From assembly GCF_019219025.1 (NCBI RefSeq), contig NZ_JAHUWN010000002.1:359535-423534 (forward strand): a stretch of DNA of 64,000 bases. The letters run 5' to 3'. Positions 18,950 through 27,936 of this stretch are shown piece by piece. Under the pieces are notes generated by a model. The model had not been told where the DNA came from. It did no database searches and saw only the letters and a list, made by a program, of their open reading frames with translations. The position numbers and the translations under genes were made by a program. This DNA is from Bacillus sp. sid0103. GTDB taxonomy: Bacteria; Bacillota; Bacilli; Bacillales_B; DSM-18226. Positions within the stretch are counted from its first letter, which is position 1, and every line of letters begins with the position of its first letter.

Positions 18950-21238
18950 CTAGTAATCTTGTAATTTGATGGAGCGAACCTTTCCGTCCTGTCCACCCGC
19001 GACGAGGAAGTTCCCTGATTCAACTGGTGTTGAGTAAGTATAGGCTGTTGAGAAGCGGTATCTGTCAACGATAGAACCATCCTTTGGATTGAGGCCTGTC
19101 ACCAGACCGTTTACACCAGTTACATATACTGTATTTTCAGCCAAAACTGGTGATGCGTTAAAAATACGTTGCTCAATTGTCGTCTTCCAATGCACCACAC
19201 CGGTTGCAGGATCAACAGCAAACACCTTCCCCCACTCATCGGTCAGTATAAGGATTGGATTAGGCCCTGACAGGATAAGCGGACTCGAATAAAGGAAGCC
19301 GCCCTTCAGGCGCCAAACCTCCGCACCTGTCGTACAATCCAAAGCATAGGCATTTGTTACATCACCAATGAGTACTAACTTGCGGCCATCTGCGCCCACC
19401 AGCAAAAGTTCAGCCTTGGAAGCCCATGGACTGTAAAGAAGTGTACGGTATGGAGCTTCTTTACTGGCAATTGTTTTACTCCAGATTACATTTCCAGTTG
19501 CAACATCCATCGCCTGGACTTTGCCATCTCCAGAGCCAATAATGGCCAAACGCCCATCAGAGGCTGGCTTCGCGGCAGAAAATCCTCCTATTGAGGTACT
19601 CCAAAGAAGTGTACCGGTTTCAGCATTAACTCCTGCCATCATCCTGCCTGCTGGAACCAGGACTGTACCTGAACCACCATTAGCAGATTCAATGTAGAGA
19701 GGAGTGCCCAAAATCGGTTTAGGTAATTTACATGTCCATATTTTACTGCCTGATTCTGTATCGAGAGCATACAAAGTGTGGTCAGCAGAACCCGCGAGAA
19801 CAAGATTCTGTTTTTCATTAACGGCAGGTGTACCAATAACTGCGCCACCGGTTTTATAGTTCCACTTTATTTTTCCGGCGTGTTCCGGATCTAAAGCCAC
19901 AATTTGTCCGTCCATTGTGGATGCCACGACCAGTGAAGAGGATCTATTTTTTCTCTTGACTGTAATGAGGTCGGCCTGAATAGGGCTGCTTAGTTCCTGT
20001 TCCCAGTTAACTCGTGATTTTGAAAGAACCCCTTCTGATTTGGTGTTTGAAACTTCACGGAACTCGTCCCAGAACTCCCCCTTTGTGTTGGTCACCCTAA
20101 CCTGGAGCAAGTAAATACCTGAAGCCATTTTGCTTGTATCTACATTGGCCTTCCAGTTAAGGCTAGAACTTGCTGCCGGGAAAAGATCCTTCCATTCACC
20201 TGCATTCTTACCCGCATATGGATATTCCGGCCAAAATTGATATTGGACCGATAGGATACTCGTTTTTGGACTAAGCTCAACATGTAAAAAACCAGTTCCA
20301 GACCCATCTTTAGGTTCTGAAAAATGAACTAATTTCGGTTTTTCGTATTGTGCCGTCTTTACTCCTTCAAGAGGAATTTCAACAAGAAGCGTTTTTTCGG
20401 AATTGGCAGAGTTGGTAAACTCAGCATGGTAAACAGCTAATAATGGAGAACCGTTTGATGCTGTCTTTTTTTCGACCCAATGGTACACAGCGCGATCCTT
20501 TGCTGCAGGAAGGGCAATCAAAGTCATCCCATTCTGTTTCCAAACTTCTTCGCGATGAATATGACCGGTAAAAACTGCTCTAACATTATAGCGCTCTATC
20601 ACTTCAAAAAATTTATTTTCATTTGAAATATAATAATTATCGTTGCCGATTGGATAATGCAAATAAACGACAACTGGCATATGCAACCCAGCCTTTTGCA
20701 GATCCTTTTCCAGCCATTTCAACTGGGATGGCGTAAAGAATCCAGGTTCCTGAAGAAGCTGAGTTGGATCCAAAGCAATAAAATGAATCCCTCCATGATC
20801 AAAGGAATATTGTGATTCTCCAAACAGGTCATTATACAATTCTCCTGCCCATTCATCCCAGCGTACTTCATGGTTTCCAGGTACGGCAAAGATACGATTA
20901 TTCAGCGCAGCAGGAACAATTTTATTGTATTCCTGGTACTCTTCCGCCAATCCTGCTTCGACCACATCACCTACATGAAGGATAAATTCTGCTTTTGGAC
21001 TGCTAGAAATAGAAATCTCATTAAAAATGGTACGAAGTCGCTCACTGCGCACCGGTATGTAAGGGTCGATATGGGTATCAGCTATAATGGCAAATGAAAA
21101 ATCCTGATCCTCCGCAAATGCCAAAGAGCCCAATGGAAGCTGGCTCAACAATGCAACTCCAAAAATTCCTCCTGTCTTTTTCAAGAAAGCTCTGCGATCA
21201 ATTGGGTCACTTTTCCATTTCTTAGGTTCCTGTTTCAT
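18950..21238 (-). CDS. Tat-exported calcineurin-like metallophosphoesterase fused to a PQQ-type beta-propeller
   Basis: A 762-residue protein. The N terminus has a twin-arginine signal, DRRAFLKK, then a hydrophobic stretch to ~residue 42. Residues ~45-270 carry the full metallophosphatase set: ADTHID, GDVVEAG, GNHEVR, HYPIG and GHIHRE, giving a dinuclear metal site. Residues ~300-400 are beta-rich. Residues ~420-762 are PQQ/WD-like propeller repeats (IVALDPEHAGKIKW, LYALDTESGSKIW, VQAMDVATGNVIW, VFAVDPATGVVHW). Tat export fits an enzyme that folds with metal in the cytoplasm. A five-box PhoP array upstream places it in phosphate scavenging. The propeller may bind wall polymer or substrate; that is inference. 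Its 3' end faces the PHP phosphoesterase gene. Confidence 0.9.
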   Translation of the reverse strand: MKQEPKKWKSDPIDRRAFLKKTGGIFGVALLSQLPLGSLAFAEDQDFSFAIIADTHIDPYIPVRSERLRTIFNEISISSSPKAEFILHVGDVVEAGLAEEYQEYNKIVPAALNNRIFAVPGNHEVRWDEWAGELYNDLFGESQYSFDHGGIHFIALDPTQLLQEPGFFTPSQLKWLEKDLQKAGLHMPVVVYLHYPIGNDNYYISNENKFFEVIERYNVRAVFTGHIHREEVWKQNGMTLIALPAAKDRAVYHWVEKKTASNGSPLLAVYHAEFTNSANSEKTLLVEIPLEGVKTAQYEKPKLVHFSEPKDGSGTGFLHVELSPKTSILSVQYQFWPEYPYAGKNAGEWKDLFPAASSSLNWKANVDTSKMASGIYLLQVRVTNTKGEFWDEFREVSNTKSEGVLSKSRVNWEQELSSPIQADLITVKRKNRSSSLVVASTMDGQIVALDPEHAGKIKWNYKTGGAVIGTPAVNEKQNLVLAGSADHTLYALDTESGSKIWTCKLPKPILGTPLYIESANGGSGTVLVPAGRMMAGVNAETGTLLWSTSIGGFSAAKPASDGRLAIIGSGDGKVQAMDVATGNVIWSKTIASKEAPYRTLLYSPWASKAELLLVGADGRKLVLIGDVTNAYALDCTTGAEVWRLKGGFLYSSPLILSGPNPILILTDEWGKVFAVDPATGVVHWKTTIEQRIFNASPVLAENTVYVTGVNGLVTGLNPKDGSIVDRYRFSTAYTYSTPVESGNFLVAGGQDGKVRSIKLQDY

Positions 21239-21272
21239 CGAATTCCCTCCAGATTATTGCAATATTACCATC

Positions 21273-21337
21273 ATTATAAAAAAGCAGTATTAAACTAGTG
21301 TTAACGGACCTTTGAAATAATGTAATATTTTTGTTAA
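21273..21337 (-). promoter_or_regulatory. Five-box PhoP array and -10 of the Tat phosphoesterase
   Basis: On the minus strand: TTAACA (21337-21332), ATTACA (21326-21321), TCAAAG (21315-21310), TTAACA (21304-21299) and TTAATA (21293-21288), all exactly 11 bp apart, then -10 TATAAT (21278-21273). This is the cleanest Pho promoter in the window. Confidence 0.85.
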
Positions 21338-21362
21338 CTATATAAATGGACAAAAACAAAAG

Positions 21363-21404
21363 AAATAGAGCAGGCGCATGAATCATCTTGCGCCTGCTCT
21401 ATTT
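21363..21404 (-). terminator. Strong hairpin terminator between two divergent genes; possible end of a small RNA
   Basis: Perfect 16-bp arms (AAATAGAGCAGGCGCA and its complement) with a 10-base loop; minus-strand T-rich tail (TTTCTTTTGTTTTTG). It lies upstream of both flanking divergent genes, so it ends neither of them. A minus-strand TTGCAC, 18 bases, TATAGG near 21615-21586 could be a promoter for a ~200-nt RNA ending here. No convincing peptide is seen between 21405 and 21616. Confidence 0.6.
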
Positions 21405-21616
21405 GCATACTATGTTGTTGCACCGGAAACTAATTACCGAGTTCCAACCGTCTTATTAGTAATCATCAGTTTTTGTAATTTCCGAAAAGATAATAGAGTA
21501 ATATAAACAACAATAGCCGTTTGCTAGCAACTTAAGTTATCAAAGGTCACTTATCACACAAAAATAGTTCTATTTCCCATATAACCCTATAAGAAAAAGG
21601 TACTGTTTTTGTGCAA

Positions 21617-21666
21617 TTTACTAAATATTAACATTCTATCAATTACGACTTTACAATTCTCCTATA
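21617..21666 (+). promoter_or_regulatory. PhoP-box array of the GDPD-PhoD gene
   Basis: TTTACT (21617), TTAACA (21628), TCAATT (21639), TTTACA (21650) and CCTATA (21661) are spaced exactly 11 bp, followed by a CATAAT -10-like hexamer near 21683. Confidence 0.8.
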
Positions 21667-21709
21667 CTTTTAAATTGAAATACATAATCTTATAGGAGAT
21701 GAATTGAGA

Positions 21710-23926
21710 ATGAAAAAGAGTTTGATTGCTGGATTAGCTTGTCTGTCCCTTGCGGTAACTTCAGGAGCACCTTATGCCGTTTTAGCCCACCCTATTGAAA
21801 CATCAGCTACTGACAATGGACAAACAACCTTACGTCCTCTTACCTCTGATGTAGCCGTAATCGCGCATCGCGGTGCCTCTGCCTACGGCCCGGAACATAC
21901 ACTGACAGCCTATAAGCAGGCTATGACGATGAAGGCTGATTATGTGGAATTCGATTTACAAATGACCAAGGATGGCCAATTGATCGCTTTGCATGATGAA
22001 ACGCTCGCACGAACAACGAATGCCAAGGAACTTTATCCGGACCGTGCACCTTGGCGGGTAAAGGATTTTACTCTCGAAGAAATCAGCCGTCTCGATGCAG
22101 GTTCATGGTTTAACAAAGCTTATCCGGATAAGGCAAAAACAGAATACATTGGACAGCATGTACCGACGCTCGAGGAAGCCATCGAATTTGTTAAAAAACA
22201 TGGGAATGGCAAAGTAGGCCTTTACATGGAAACAAAAGCACCAAGCGTATATCCAGGAATGGAAGAGAAAGTAATTGAAATCTTGAAAAAAACCAATGTC
22301 CTGGATGACGAAAAGCTGTTTCTTGAATCATTTAGCGAGGAAAGCCTTCGTAAGTTGAAGACTCTTGCACCTAATGTAAAGCTGATTCAGCTTTATTCAG
22401 GAGGTATGCTTGCAGGTAAGGATGTATATCAAGAATTCAAGCGAATCTCTGACTATGCTTCTGGTGTAGGTCCTAGTAAGGAGCTTGTTGTTCCGAAGCT
22501 TATGGAAGCCGCTCATCAAAACCAGTTTCTCGTCCATCCTTGGACCGTAAATTCTCAGGATGATATGGTATCCTTGCTCTCACTTGGTGTAGACGGAGAG
22601 TTCACAAACAATCCTGACCTGTTGGATGATTTACTGGACAAGCCGTTTATTTCACATGGAGTGGCCAGCGGAGATGTAACCGATTCTTCAGCAATGTTAT
22701 GGGCACGTACAAACGGAAAAGCTAATGTTAAATTTGAATTATCTACTGACAGCAGTTTTAAAGACAATACGATCGTCAAGACAGGCCGTGCCAATGTAGA
22801 GGATGATTATACAGTAAATGTAGAGGTCACCGGATTAAAGGCTGATACCAAGTATTTTTACCGGGCACATGCGGTTTCCAGCAAGTATTCTGTGAACGGT
22901 TCATTTAAAACCGCACCGCAGGAAAACAGCTTAAAGCCAATGACAATGGTTTGGGGCGGAGATACTGGCGGCCAGGGAGAGATTCCGCCATTTAAATCGT
23001 TCAAAGCAATGTCAGCATTAAATCCAGACTTCTTCCTGTTCAGCGGGGACACCATTTATGCCGATAATAAAACACCGGCTGTGCCTAACCCGCCTTCTAA
23101 AACTGTGCAGGATTTTTGGGCAAAATATAAAGAAAACCGTACGGATGCAGGCTTGCGCAGTCTCCTGCAAAAAACAGCAACATTTTCTATTTGGGATGAC
23201 CATGAAGTAACCAATGACTTTTCAGGTCCGTCTCAGGAGTTGACTCCGACAGGCTTGCGTGCATTCAAGGACTATTGGCCAATTTCAGAGGAACGCAGTC
23301 AAGCGGACAAGCTTTATCACAAGTATTCATGGGGTAACACAATGGATATGATCATCCTTAACAACCGCGGATACCGCTCACCTAACACTCAGGCAGATGG
23401 ACCGGATAAAACCATGCTTGGTGATGAACAGTTAAAATGGCTGGAACAGCAGCTTCTTGAGTCGGATGCAAAAGTAAAACTTGTAGCGACTTCCGTGCCT
23501 ATCTCCGTGCCGACCGGAAAAGCAAATTCCAGGGATGGCTGGGCGAATGCAAATCAAATAAACCCAAATGATCAGACCGGATATGAGAACGAGTTCAAAA
23601 AAATCTCTGATTTTATCATTGAAAAAGGAATCAAAAACGTGTTTTTCGTTACGACGGATGTCCATTTTGCCGAGATCATCAAATATGATGCCAATAAGGA
23701 CGGCAAAACCGATTATAACGAGCTGATCAGCGGTCCAATCGGAGCTGTAAAAATTAACCCTGGTACATTGGATCCGACCTTTGGTCCGGAGAGATTATAT
23801 GCCGAAGGGAATTTCTTTAACTACGGTGTGTTCAAGGTAGATCCTGCAAGTAAGCAAGCTACAGTGGAAATCCAGGATGAGAACGGAAAGACTCATTTTA
23901 GCCATTCTTTCCAGCTGGAAGATTAA
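21710..23926 (+). CDS. Secreted fusion of glycerophosphodiester phosphodiesterase (GlpQ-like) and PhoD-like phosphodiesterase
   Basis: About 738 residues; ATG 21710 chosen (a TTG at 21704 is also possible, both near AGGAG). A signal peptide ends near VLA. Residues ~45-310 are a GDPD domain: IAHRGASAYGPEHT, VEFDLQMTKDGQ and LHDETL give the conserved His, Glu and Asp residues. Residues ~315-738 are PhoD-like: HGVASGDVTDSS N-terminal module, then FSGDTIYAD, WDDHEVTNDF and TTDVHFAE metal-site motifs. In B. subtilis GlpQ and PhoD are separate Pho-regulated enzymes that digest teichoic acid; here both activities sit in one chain. A five-box Pho array precedes it. Inferred role: recovering phosphate from teichoic acids and glycerophosphodiesters outside the cell. 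The domain order and the presence of both catalytic sets are directly visible. Confidence 0.93.
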   Translation: MKKSLIAGLACLSLAVTSGAPYAVLAHPIETSATDNGQTTLRPLTSDVAVIAHRGASAYGPEHTLTAYKQAMTMKADYVEFDLQMTKDGQLIALHDETLARTTNAKELYPDRAPWRVKDFTLEEISRLDAGSWFNKAYPDKAKTEYIGQHVPTLEEAIEFVKKHGNGKVGLYMETKAPSVYPGMEEKVIEILKKTNVLDDEKLFLESFSEESLRKLKTLAPNVKLIQLYSGGMLAGKDVYQEFKRISDYASGVGPSKELVVPKLMEAAHQNQFLVHPWTVNSQDDMVSLLSLGVDGEFTNNPDLLDDLLDKPFISHGVASGDVTDSSAMLWARTNGKANVKFELSTDSSFKDNTIVKTGRANVEDDYTVNVEVTGLKADTKYFYRAHAVSSKYSVNGSFKTAPQENSLKPMTMVWGGDTGGQGEIPPFKSFKAMSALNPDFFLFSGDTIYADNKTPAVPNPPSKTVQDFWAKYKENRTDAGLRSLLQKTATFSIWDDHEVTNDFSGPSQELTPTGLRAFKDYWPISEERSQADKLYHKYSWGNTMDMIILNNRGYRSPNTQADGPDKTMLGDEQLKWLEQQLLESDAKVKLVATSVPISVPTGKANSRDGWANANQINPNDQTGYENEFKKISDFIIEKGIKNVFFVTTDVHFAEIIKYDANKDGKTDYNELISGPIGAVKINPGTLDPTFGPERLYAEGNFFNYGVFKVDPASKQATVEIQDENGKTHFSHSFQLED

Positions 23927-23933
23927 AATATAG

Positions 23934-24010
23934 TAACCGAAAACCAGGAGACTGGTCTCTCGGTTTTATCAACCACTAAGAAGCACCGGGCCGCCGCCTG
24001 GTGCTTTTTT
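23934..24010 (+). terminator. Tandem terminators after the GDPD-PhoD gene
   Basis: A first hairpin (AACCGA...TCGGTT, 23934-23967) is followed by a GC-rich one (AAGCACC..GGTGCTTTTTT, 23980-24010). From 24011 to 24328 I see only AT-rich DNA with no clear gene. Confidence 0.85.
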
Positions 24011-24328
24011 CAGCAAATATCAAATCCTTCCCCACCGTTCAGCGGGAGGCCATATATTCAAGGGTTTGGGCATTGCTTGCACTTATAAAATGCATCACAT
24101 ATTTTAATAATGATTTATATTAAATAATAATAAATTCAATATAAATTCAGTAAAGAATAATAGTTTGTTAATTCGAATTTTATAAATTGTTAAAAAATTT
24201 CCTTGTAATCTCTCATTAAAATTGTTACTATTACCTACATAAAAATTACATGACAATACTATTAGTCTGACAATATTACTATTTTAGTATTGATTAACTC
24301 AACTATGAGCAAGCAGGAGGTTCTTACT

Positions 24329-24535
24329 ATGGGCAGAAAATTCATCAAATTATTATTGATTGTACTCCCTCTTATTTCTCAATTAGCAGTCCTACCTTTT
24401 GTCAATCGAATTGACCCAATTGTTTTAGGATTACCCTTCCTTCAATTTTGGCTATTTTTATGGATCATTTTAACACCTTTATGCACATTTGGAATTTATC
24501 AACTTCAGAAATCAGAAGGGAGTCTTGACGAATGA
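24329..24535 (+). CDS. DUF3311 small membrane protein, partner of the next symporter
   Basis: A 68-residue protein from ATG 24329, eight bases after AGGAGG (an upstream in-frame start at 24290 has no site). Two hydrophobic helices flank NRIDPIVLGLPFLQFW, the DUF3311 signature. The last bases (ATGA) overlap the start of the symporter gene, so the two are translationally coupled. DUF3311 proteins are typically encoded with sodium:solute symporters and are thought to be a small accessory subunit. A paralogue with the same pairing is at 33201-33389. Confidence 0.85.
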   Translation: MGRKFIKLLLIVLPLISQLAVLPFVNRIDPIVLGLPFLQFWLFLWIILTPLCTFGIYQLQKSEGSLDE

Positions 24536-26031
24536 AGGGTAATTTGACAGCTTTGTTAATCACAGTATTCATTATCTTGACCGTAGTTTTGATTGGATTT
24601 ATAGCAGGGCGAAATAAATCTTCGCGGAGCTCAGTAGAAGAATGGTCTGTTGGGGGCAGACGCTTTGGCGGATTGCTAGTTTGGTTTTTAGTAGGAGCTG
24701 ACTTATATACAGCTTATACATTTTTAGGACTAACAAGTACATCCTATGCAGCGGGAAGTCTTGCCTTCTTTGCGATTCCTTATTGTATTATCGCCTATTT
24801 TGTTTCTTACTTTTACCTTCCAAAACTCTGGAAAGTAGCGAATAAATTTAAACTAACCACACTAGCGGATTATGCGAGAGACCGTTTTGACAGTAAACTT
24901 CTTTCCTCTATGATTGCAATTGTCGGCGTATTGATGCTTATCCCATATATTGATTTGCAGTTAGCCGGGATTCAAGATACCCTTCAAGTCGCTGGAACAG
25001 GTTACATTAATGTGAAGGTTGTCGTTATTACGTCATTCTTACTTGTTGCCCTTTTTACATTCTTTAGCGGAATCAAAGGCCCTACCTATACAGCCATCAT
25101 TAAAGATGTGCTCGTATGGGCGATTATGTTATTCCTGGTGGTTTCTCTGCCGATTATCCATTTTGGCGACTGGAGCCCGATGATTGATACCCTTGTGAAG
25201 GAATCACCACAATTACTGACGATTCCTACATCAGGCCCGAAAGGCATTCCATGGTTCATGACAGCATCACTTGTTTCTGCCTTGGCGTTATTTATGTGGG
25301 CTCATGGAGCAACAGGTGTATTCACAGCGAAAAGTGCGGATGCCGTTCGAAAAAATGCCATGTTCCTGCCATTATATAATATCGTCTTAATCCTGGTTAT
25401 TTTCCTTGGCTTTGTCGCATTCCATGTGTTGCCGGAAGGAAGCAACCCGCGGTTTGCCTTTTTAAATCTGATTCAAGTTTCATACGGCGGTATCGGACAA
25501 GGGTTAGCGTATTCAACGATCGCCTTAGCATCGTTAATTCCATGTTCGATTATGGCCATCGGTGCTTCCAACTTATTTGCCAACAACATCTATCGTGATT
25601 TGATCAATCCGAACGTAAAAGGTGCCAAATTAACACTCGTCACACGTTCGATGGTATTCGTTGTCATTGGTCTTGCTTTATTATTTGGACTGTTATTCCC
25701 TACAGCGTTAGTATCTTTACAGCTTTTAGGTGTATCAGGAATGGTTCAGATTTTCCCAGCGATTGTGATTAGCTTATTCTGGAAAAATCAAACGAAAGAG
25801 GCAACAATTATTGGATTGCTTGTCGGGTTGGCAACAACATTTACAGTATACGGAACAAACAGCTCACATGGAATTTATGAAGGGTTTTGGGGATTATCAG
25901 CAAACTTATTATCGATGATTATTCTGAATCCTTTTTTCGCAGCAAAAGCGATAAATCGAACAAATTCTGTAAAAGAGTATTTGTTTCATTCATCAAAACA
26001 AGACACAGCTAAGCTTAGAAAAGGTGCATAA
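24532..26031 (+). CDS. Sodium:solute symporter (SSS family)
   Basis: A 499-residue protein with about 13 hydrophobic helices. Family marks: VEEWSVGGRRFGGLLVWFLVGADLYTAYTF at the N terminus, GIKGPTYTAIIKDVL in the centre and ASLIPCSIMAIGASNLFANNIYR. Uptake is driven by sodium; the substrate (organic acid, amino acid or other) cannot be told. It overlaps the DUF3311 gene by four bases, and a strong terminator follows. No catabolic gene is attached, unlike the second module at 31.7-33.4 kb that precedes a catabolic operon. Confidence 0.88.
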   Translation: MKGNLTALLITVFIILTVVLIGFIAGRNKSSRSSVEEWSVGGRRFGGLLVWFLVGADLYTAYTFLGLTSTSYAAGSLAFFAIPYCIIAYFVSYFYLPKLWKVANKFKLTTLADYARDRFDSKLLSSMIAIVGVLMLIPYIDLQLAGIQDTLQVAGTGYINVKVVVITSFLLVALFTFFSGIKGPTYTAIIKDVLVWAIMLFLVVSLPIIHFGDWSPMIDTLVKESPQLLTIPTSGPKGIPWFMTASLVSALALFMWAHGATGVFTAKSADAVRKNAMFLPLYNIVLILVIFLGFVAFHVLPEGSNPRFAFLNLIQVSYGGIGQGLAYSTIALASLIPCSIMAIGASNLFANNIYRDLINPNVKGAKLTLVTRSMVFVVIGLALLFGLLFPTALVSLQLLGVSGMVQIFPAIVISLFWKNQTKEATIIGLLVGLATTFTVYGTNSSHGIYEGFWGLSANLLSMIILNPFFAAKAINRTNSVKEYLFHSSKQDTAKLRKGA

Positions 26032-26052
26032 CTAAATATGTTTAATAGAGTT

Positions 26053-26094
26053 ACACCGTTTGGACCTATGAAGGATTCCAAACGGTGTTTTTTT
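26053..26094 (+). terminator. Intrinsic terminator after the symporter
   Basis: ACACCGTTTGG...CCAAACGGTGT with a T7 tail, 22 bases after the stop codon. Confidence 0.9.
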
Positions 26095-26181
26095 GCATGT
26101 TAAAAGAAGAATAGATTTATTGTTGATTTATAAACAATAAAAAGATCAATCCTTTAGTTACATTAAAATTAGTTATAACAA

Positions 26182-27936
26182 TTAGTTTGAATAATCATCC
26201 AGGAGTTTTTTTATTGATTGGTTTATTTCCTCTATATTCACATTTTTCACTTTCGCATTATTTATTTCATATTTCTTTTTTAACTTCAAAATTCTACTTA
26301 CACTTTCATTTATTCTTTGTTCAGTAATTTCCCCTTTTTGGACAGCGGTTTTTAAAGAAGAAATGGTTTCCACGATATGGTTATAACCATGTCCAACTAA
26401 AATAATATCGCTGCCGGCCTTGACTGATTCAACAGAAGCCTTGCCAATCGAATAATGGTCAATAATCGCCCCCATGGTCATGTCATCCGTTATGACAACA
26501 CCGCTAAAGTCTAGTTGTTTTCTCAAGACCCCTGTTATGATATTTCTGGACATGGATGAAGGAAAATCAGCATCCAGTTTGGGCAGTAAGATATGGGCAA
26601 CCATAACAACATCAGCCCCGCTATTAATTGCCTGCTCAAACGGGATTAATTCGAGTTCGTTTAGTTGCTTAAGGCCTTTATTCACAATTGGCAGCTCTAG
26701 ATGGGAGTCAACAGACGTATCTCCATGACCCGGAAAATGCTTAATGGTTGGGATAATTTTTTGCGACTGTATACCTTTAAAAGTTTGAATCCCAAGCTTA
26801 CTAACAATTTCAGAAGTATTCCCAAATGATCGATCCCCTATAACCGGGTTGTTTGGATTGCTGTTGATATCCAGCACAGGAGCAAAATCAAGATTGAAAC
26901 CAAATCCTTTTAACTCCTTCCCTAACATCGTCCCCACATGATAGGAAAACTGAGAATTATTAATGGCACCAATTTCTTTATTGGGTGGAAAATTAATTAA
27001 TCCGCCAGGGAGCCTGGTAACACGCCCGCCTTCTTGATCCACTCCTAATAGAATCGGCAAATTCGGATCACTTTCGGACTTCAGTTGATTCACAAGCTGA
27101 ACTGCTTGCGTTGGGTTGACTAAATTGTACTTGTAAAAAATAATCCCGCCAACCTTATCTTTCGTTAGTAAATTTTTTGTATTGGTATCCATGCTGGTGC
27201 CAGTTATACCTGCGATGATCATTTGCCCAATTTTCTCATCTAAACTCATACCTGCTATCATATCTGATATGCTCTGTTGTTCGTCAGGTTGATTGGAATG
27301 ATCCGCTTGATTTTTTATTTGTGTATAGACTGAAATATGGTCCACTTTTGGATTCGGCTCCTGATCGGTTGGTTTTGGTAAGATCCACTTTAACTCTGTT
27401 AAAGGGGTAACCTGATAGACCAGAATGATTTGGTCATGAGTATCGTCTTTGAAATACCGAATCTCATCAGGTTCTCCACCTGTCATCTTGATTTCATTTT
27501 GGCGGATTTTTTGTAATTCAGGATCAAATGATCTGATATCCGAGACAACTTCACCCAGATACCCTATGACGACATTACGATTCTCATATTCCTCGTATCT
27601 AACACTTGCTGTTTCCGTTGTTTGGTTCGGTTCTCCCCATTTATTATGTACTTCCTTAGCCTTAGTCTTACCGGAAATAAAGGGGATGTTAACCACTTTT
27701 CCTTCCTTTGCCAGGGAAAATATTTCACTACTATAGGCATGCAGATCCTGATTTTTGTCTTCAACTGATTCTGTTGGTACATTTGTTGAGGTTTGGGGGG
27801 GTTTAGAGTTTACCTTTGTTGACTGTTTCACGCCCCAGTCCTTATCAATAGCATAAATAACAACAACGAGAATAATAAGGAAAGATAGGATTGACAAAAT
27901 AAGTGGTTTCAAGATGGATTTTTTACGTTTTGACAT
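26182..27936 (-). CDS. nagZ: Membrane-anchored DUF4309 (YjgB-like) - GH3 beta-N-acetylhexosaminidase fusion
   Basis: A 584-residue protein. A basic start and one hydrophobic helix (~10-28) act as signal anchor, then a polar linker. Residues ~48-205 match the YjgB/DUF4309 family (FSLAKEGKVVNIPFISG, KWGEPNQT, YEEYENRNVVIGY). Residues ~225-560 are a GH3 NagZ-type domain: GVDQEGGRVTRLPGG, IKHFPGHGDTSVDSHLELP (acid/base loop of NagZ enzymes) and VITDDMTMGA, whose Asp is the nucleophile. NagZ enzymes remove non-reducing GlcNAc from muropeptides for recycling. The N-terminal module may target the enzyme; B. subtilis NagZ is secreted but carries a different accessory domain. It is monocistronic, divergent from a LysM-3D gene, fitting wall turnover. 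Confidence 0.88.
   Translation of the reverse strand: MSKRKKSILKPLILSILSFLIILVVVIYAIDKDWGVKQSTKVNSKPPQTSTNVPTESVEDKNQDLHAYSSEIFSLAKEGKVVNIPFISGKTKAKEVHNKWGEPNQTTETASVRYEEYENRNVVIGYLGEVVSDIRSFDPELQKIRQNEIKMTGGEPDEIRYFKDDTHDQIILVYQVTPLTELKWILPKPTDQEPNPKVDHISVYTQIKNQADHSNQPDEQQSISDMIAGMSLDEKIGQMIIAGITGTSMDTNTKNLLTKDKVGGIIFYKYNLVNPTQAVQLVNQLKSESDPNLPILLGVDQEGGRVTRLPGGLINFPPNKEIGAINNSQFSYHVGTMLGKELKGFGFNLDFAPVLDINSNPNNPVIGDRSFGNTSEIVSKLGIQTFKGIQSQKIIPTIKHFPGHGDTSVDSHLELPIVNKGLKQLNELELIPFEQAINSGADVVMVAHILLPKLDADFPSSMSRNIITGVLRKQLDFSGVVITDDMTMGAIIDHYSIGKASVESVKAGSDIILVGHGYNHIVETISSLKTAVQKGEITEQRINESVSRILKLKKKYEINNAKVKNVNIEEINQSIKKLLDDYSN

Noticed and set aside
24070..24090. Sigma-54 promoter upstream of the first DUF3311-symporter module (TTTGGGCATTGCTTGC)
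   Set aside because: The spacing between GG and GC is not ten bases, and no enhancer palindrome or activator gene is close.
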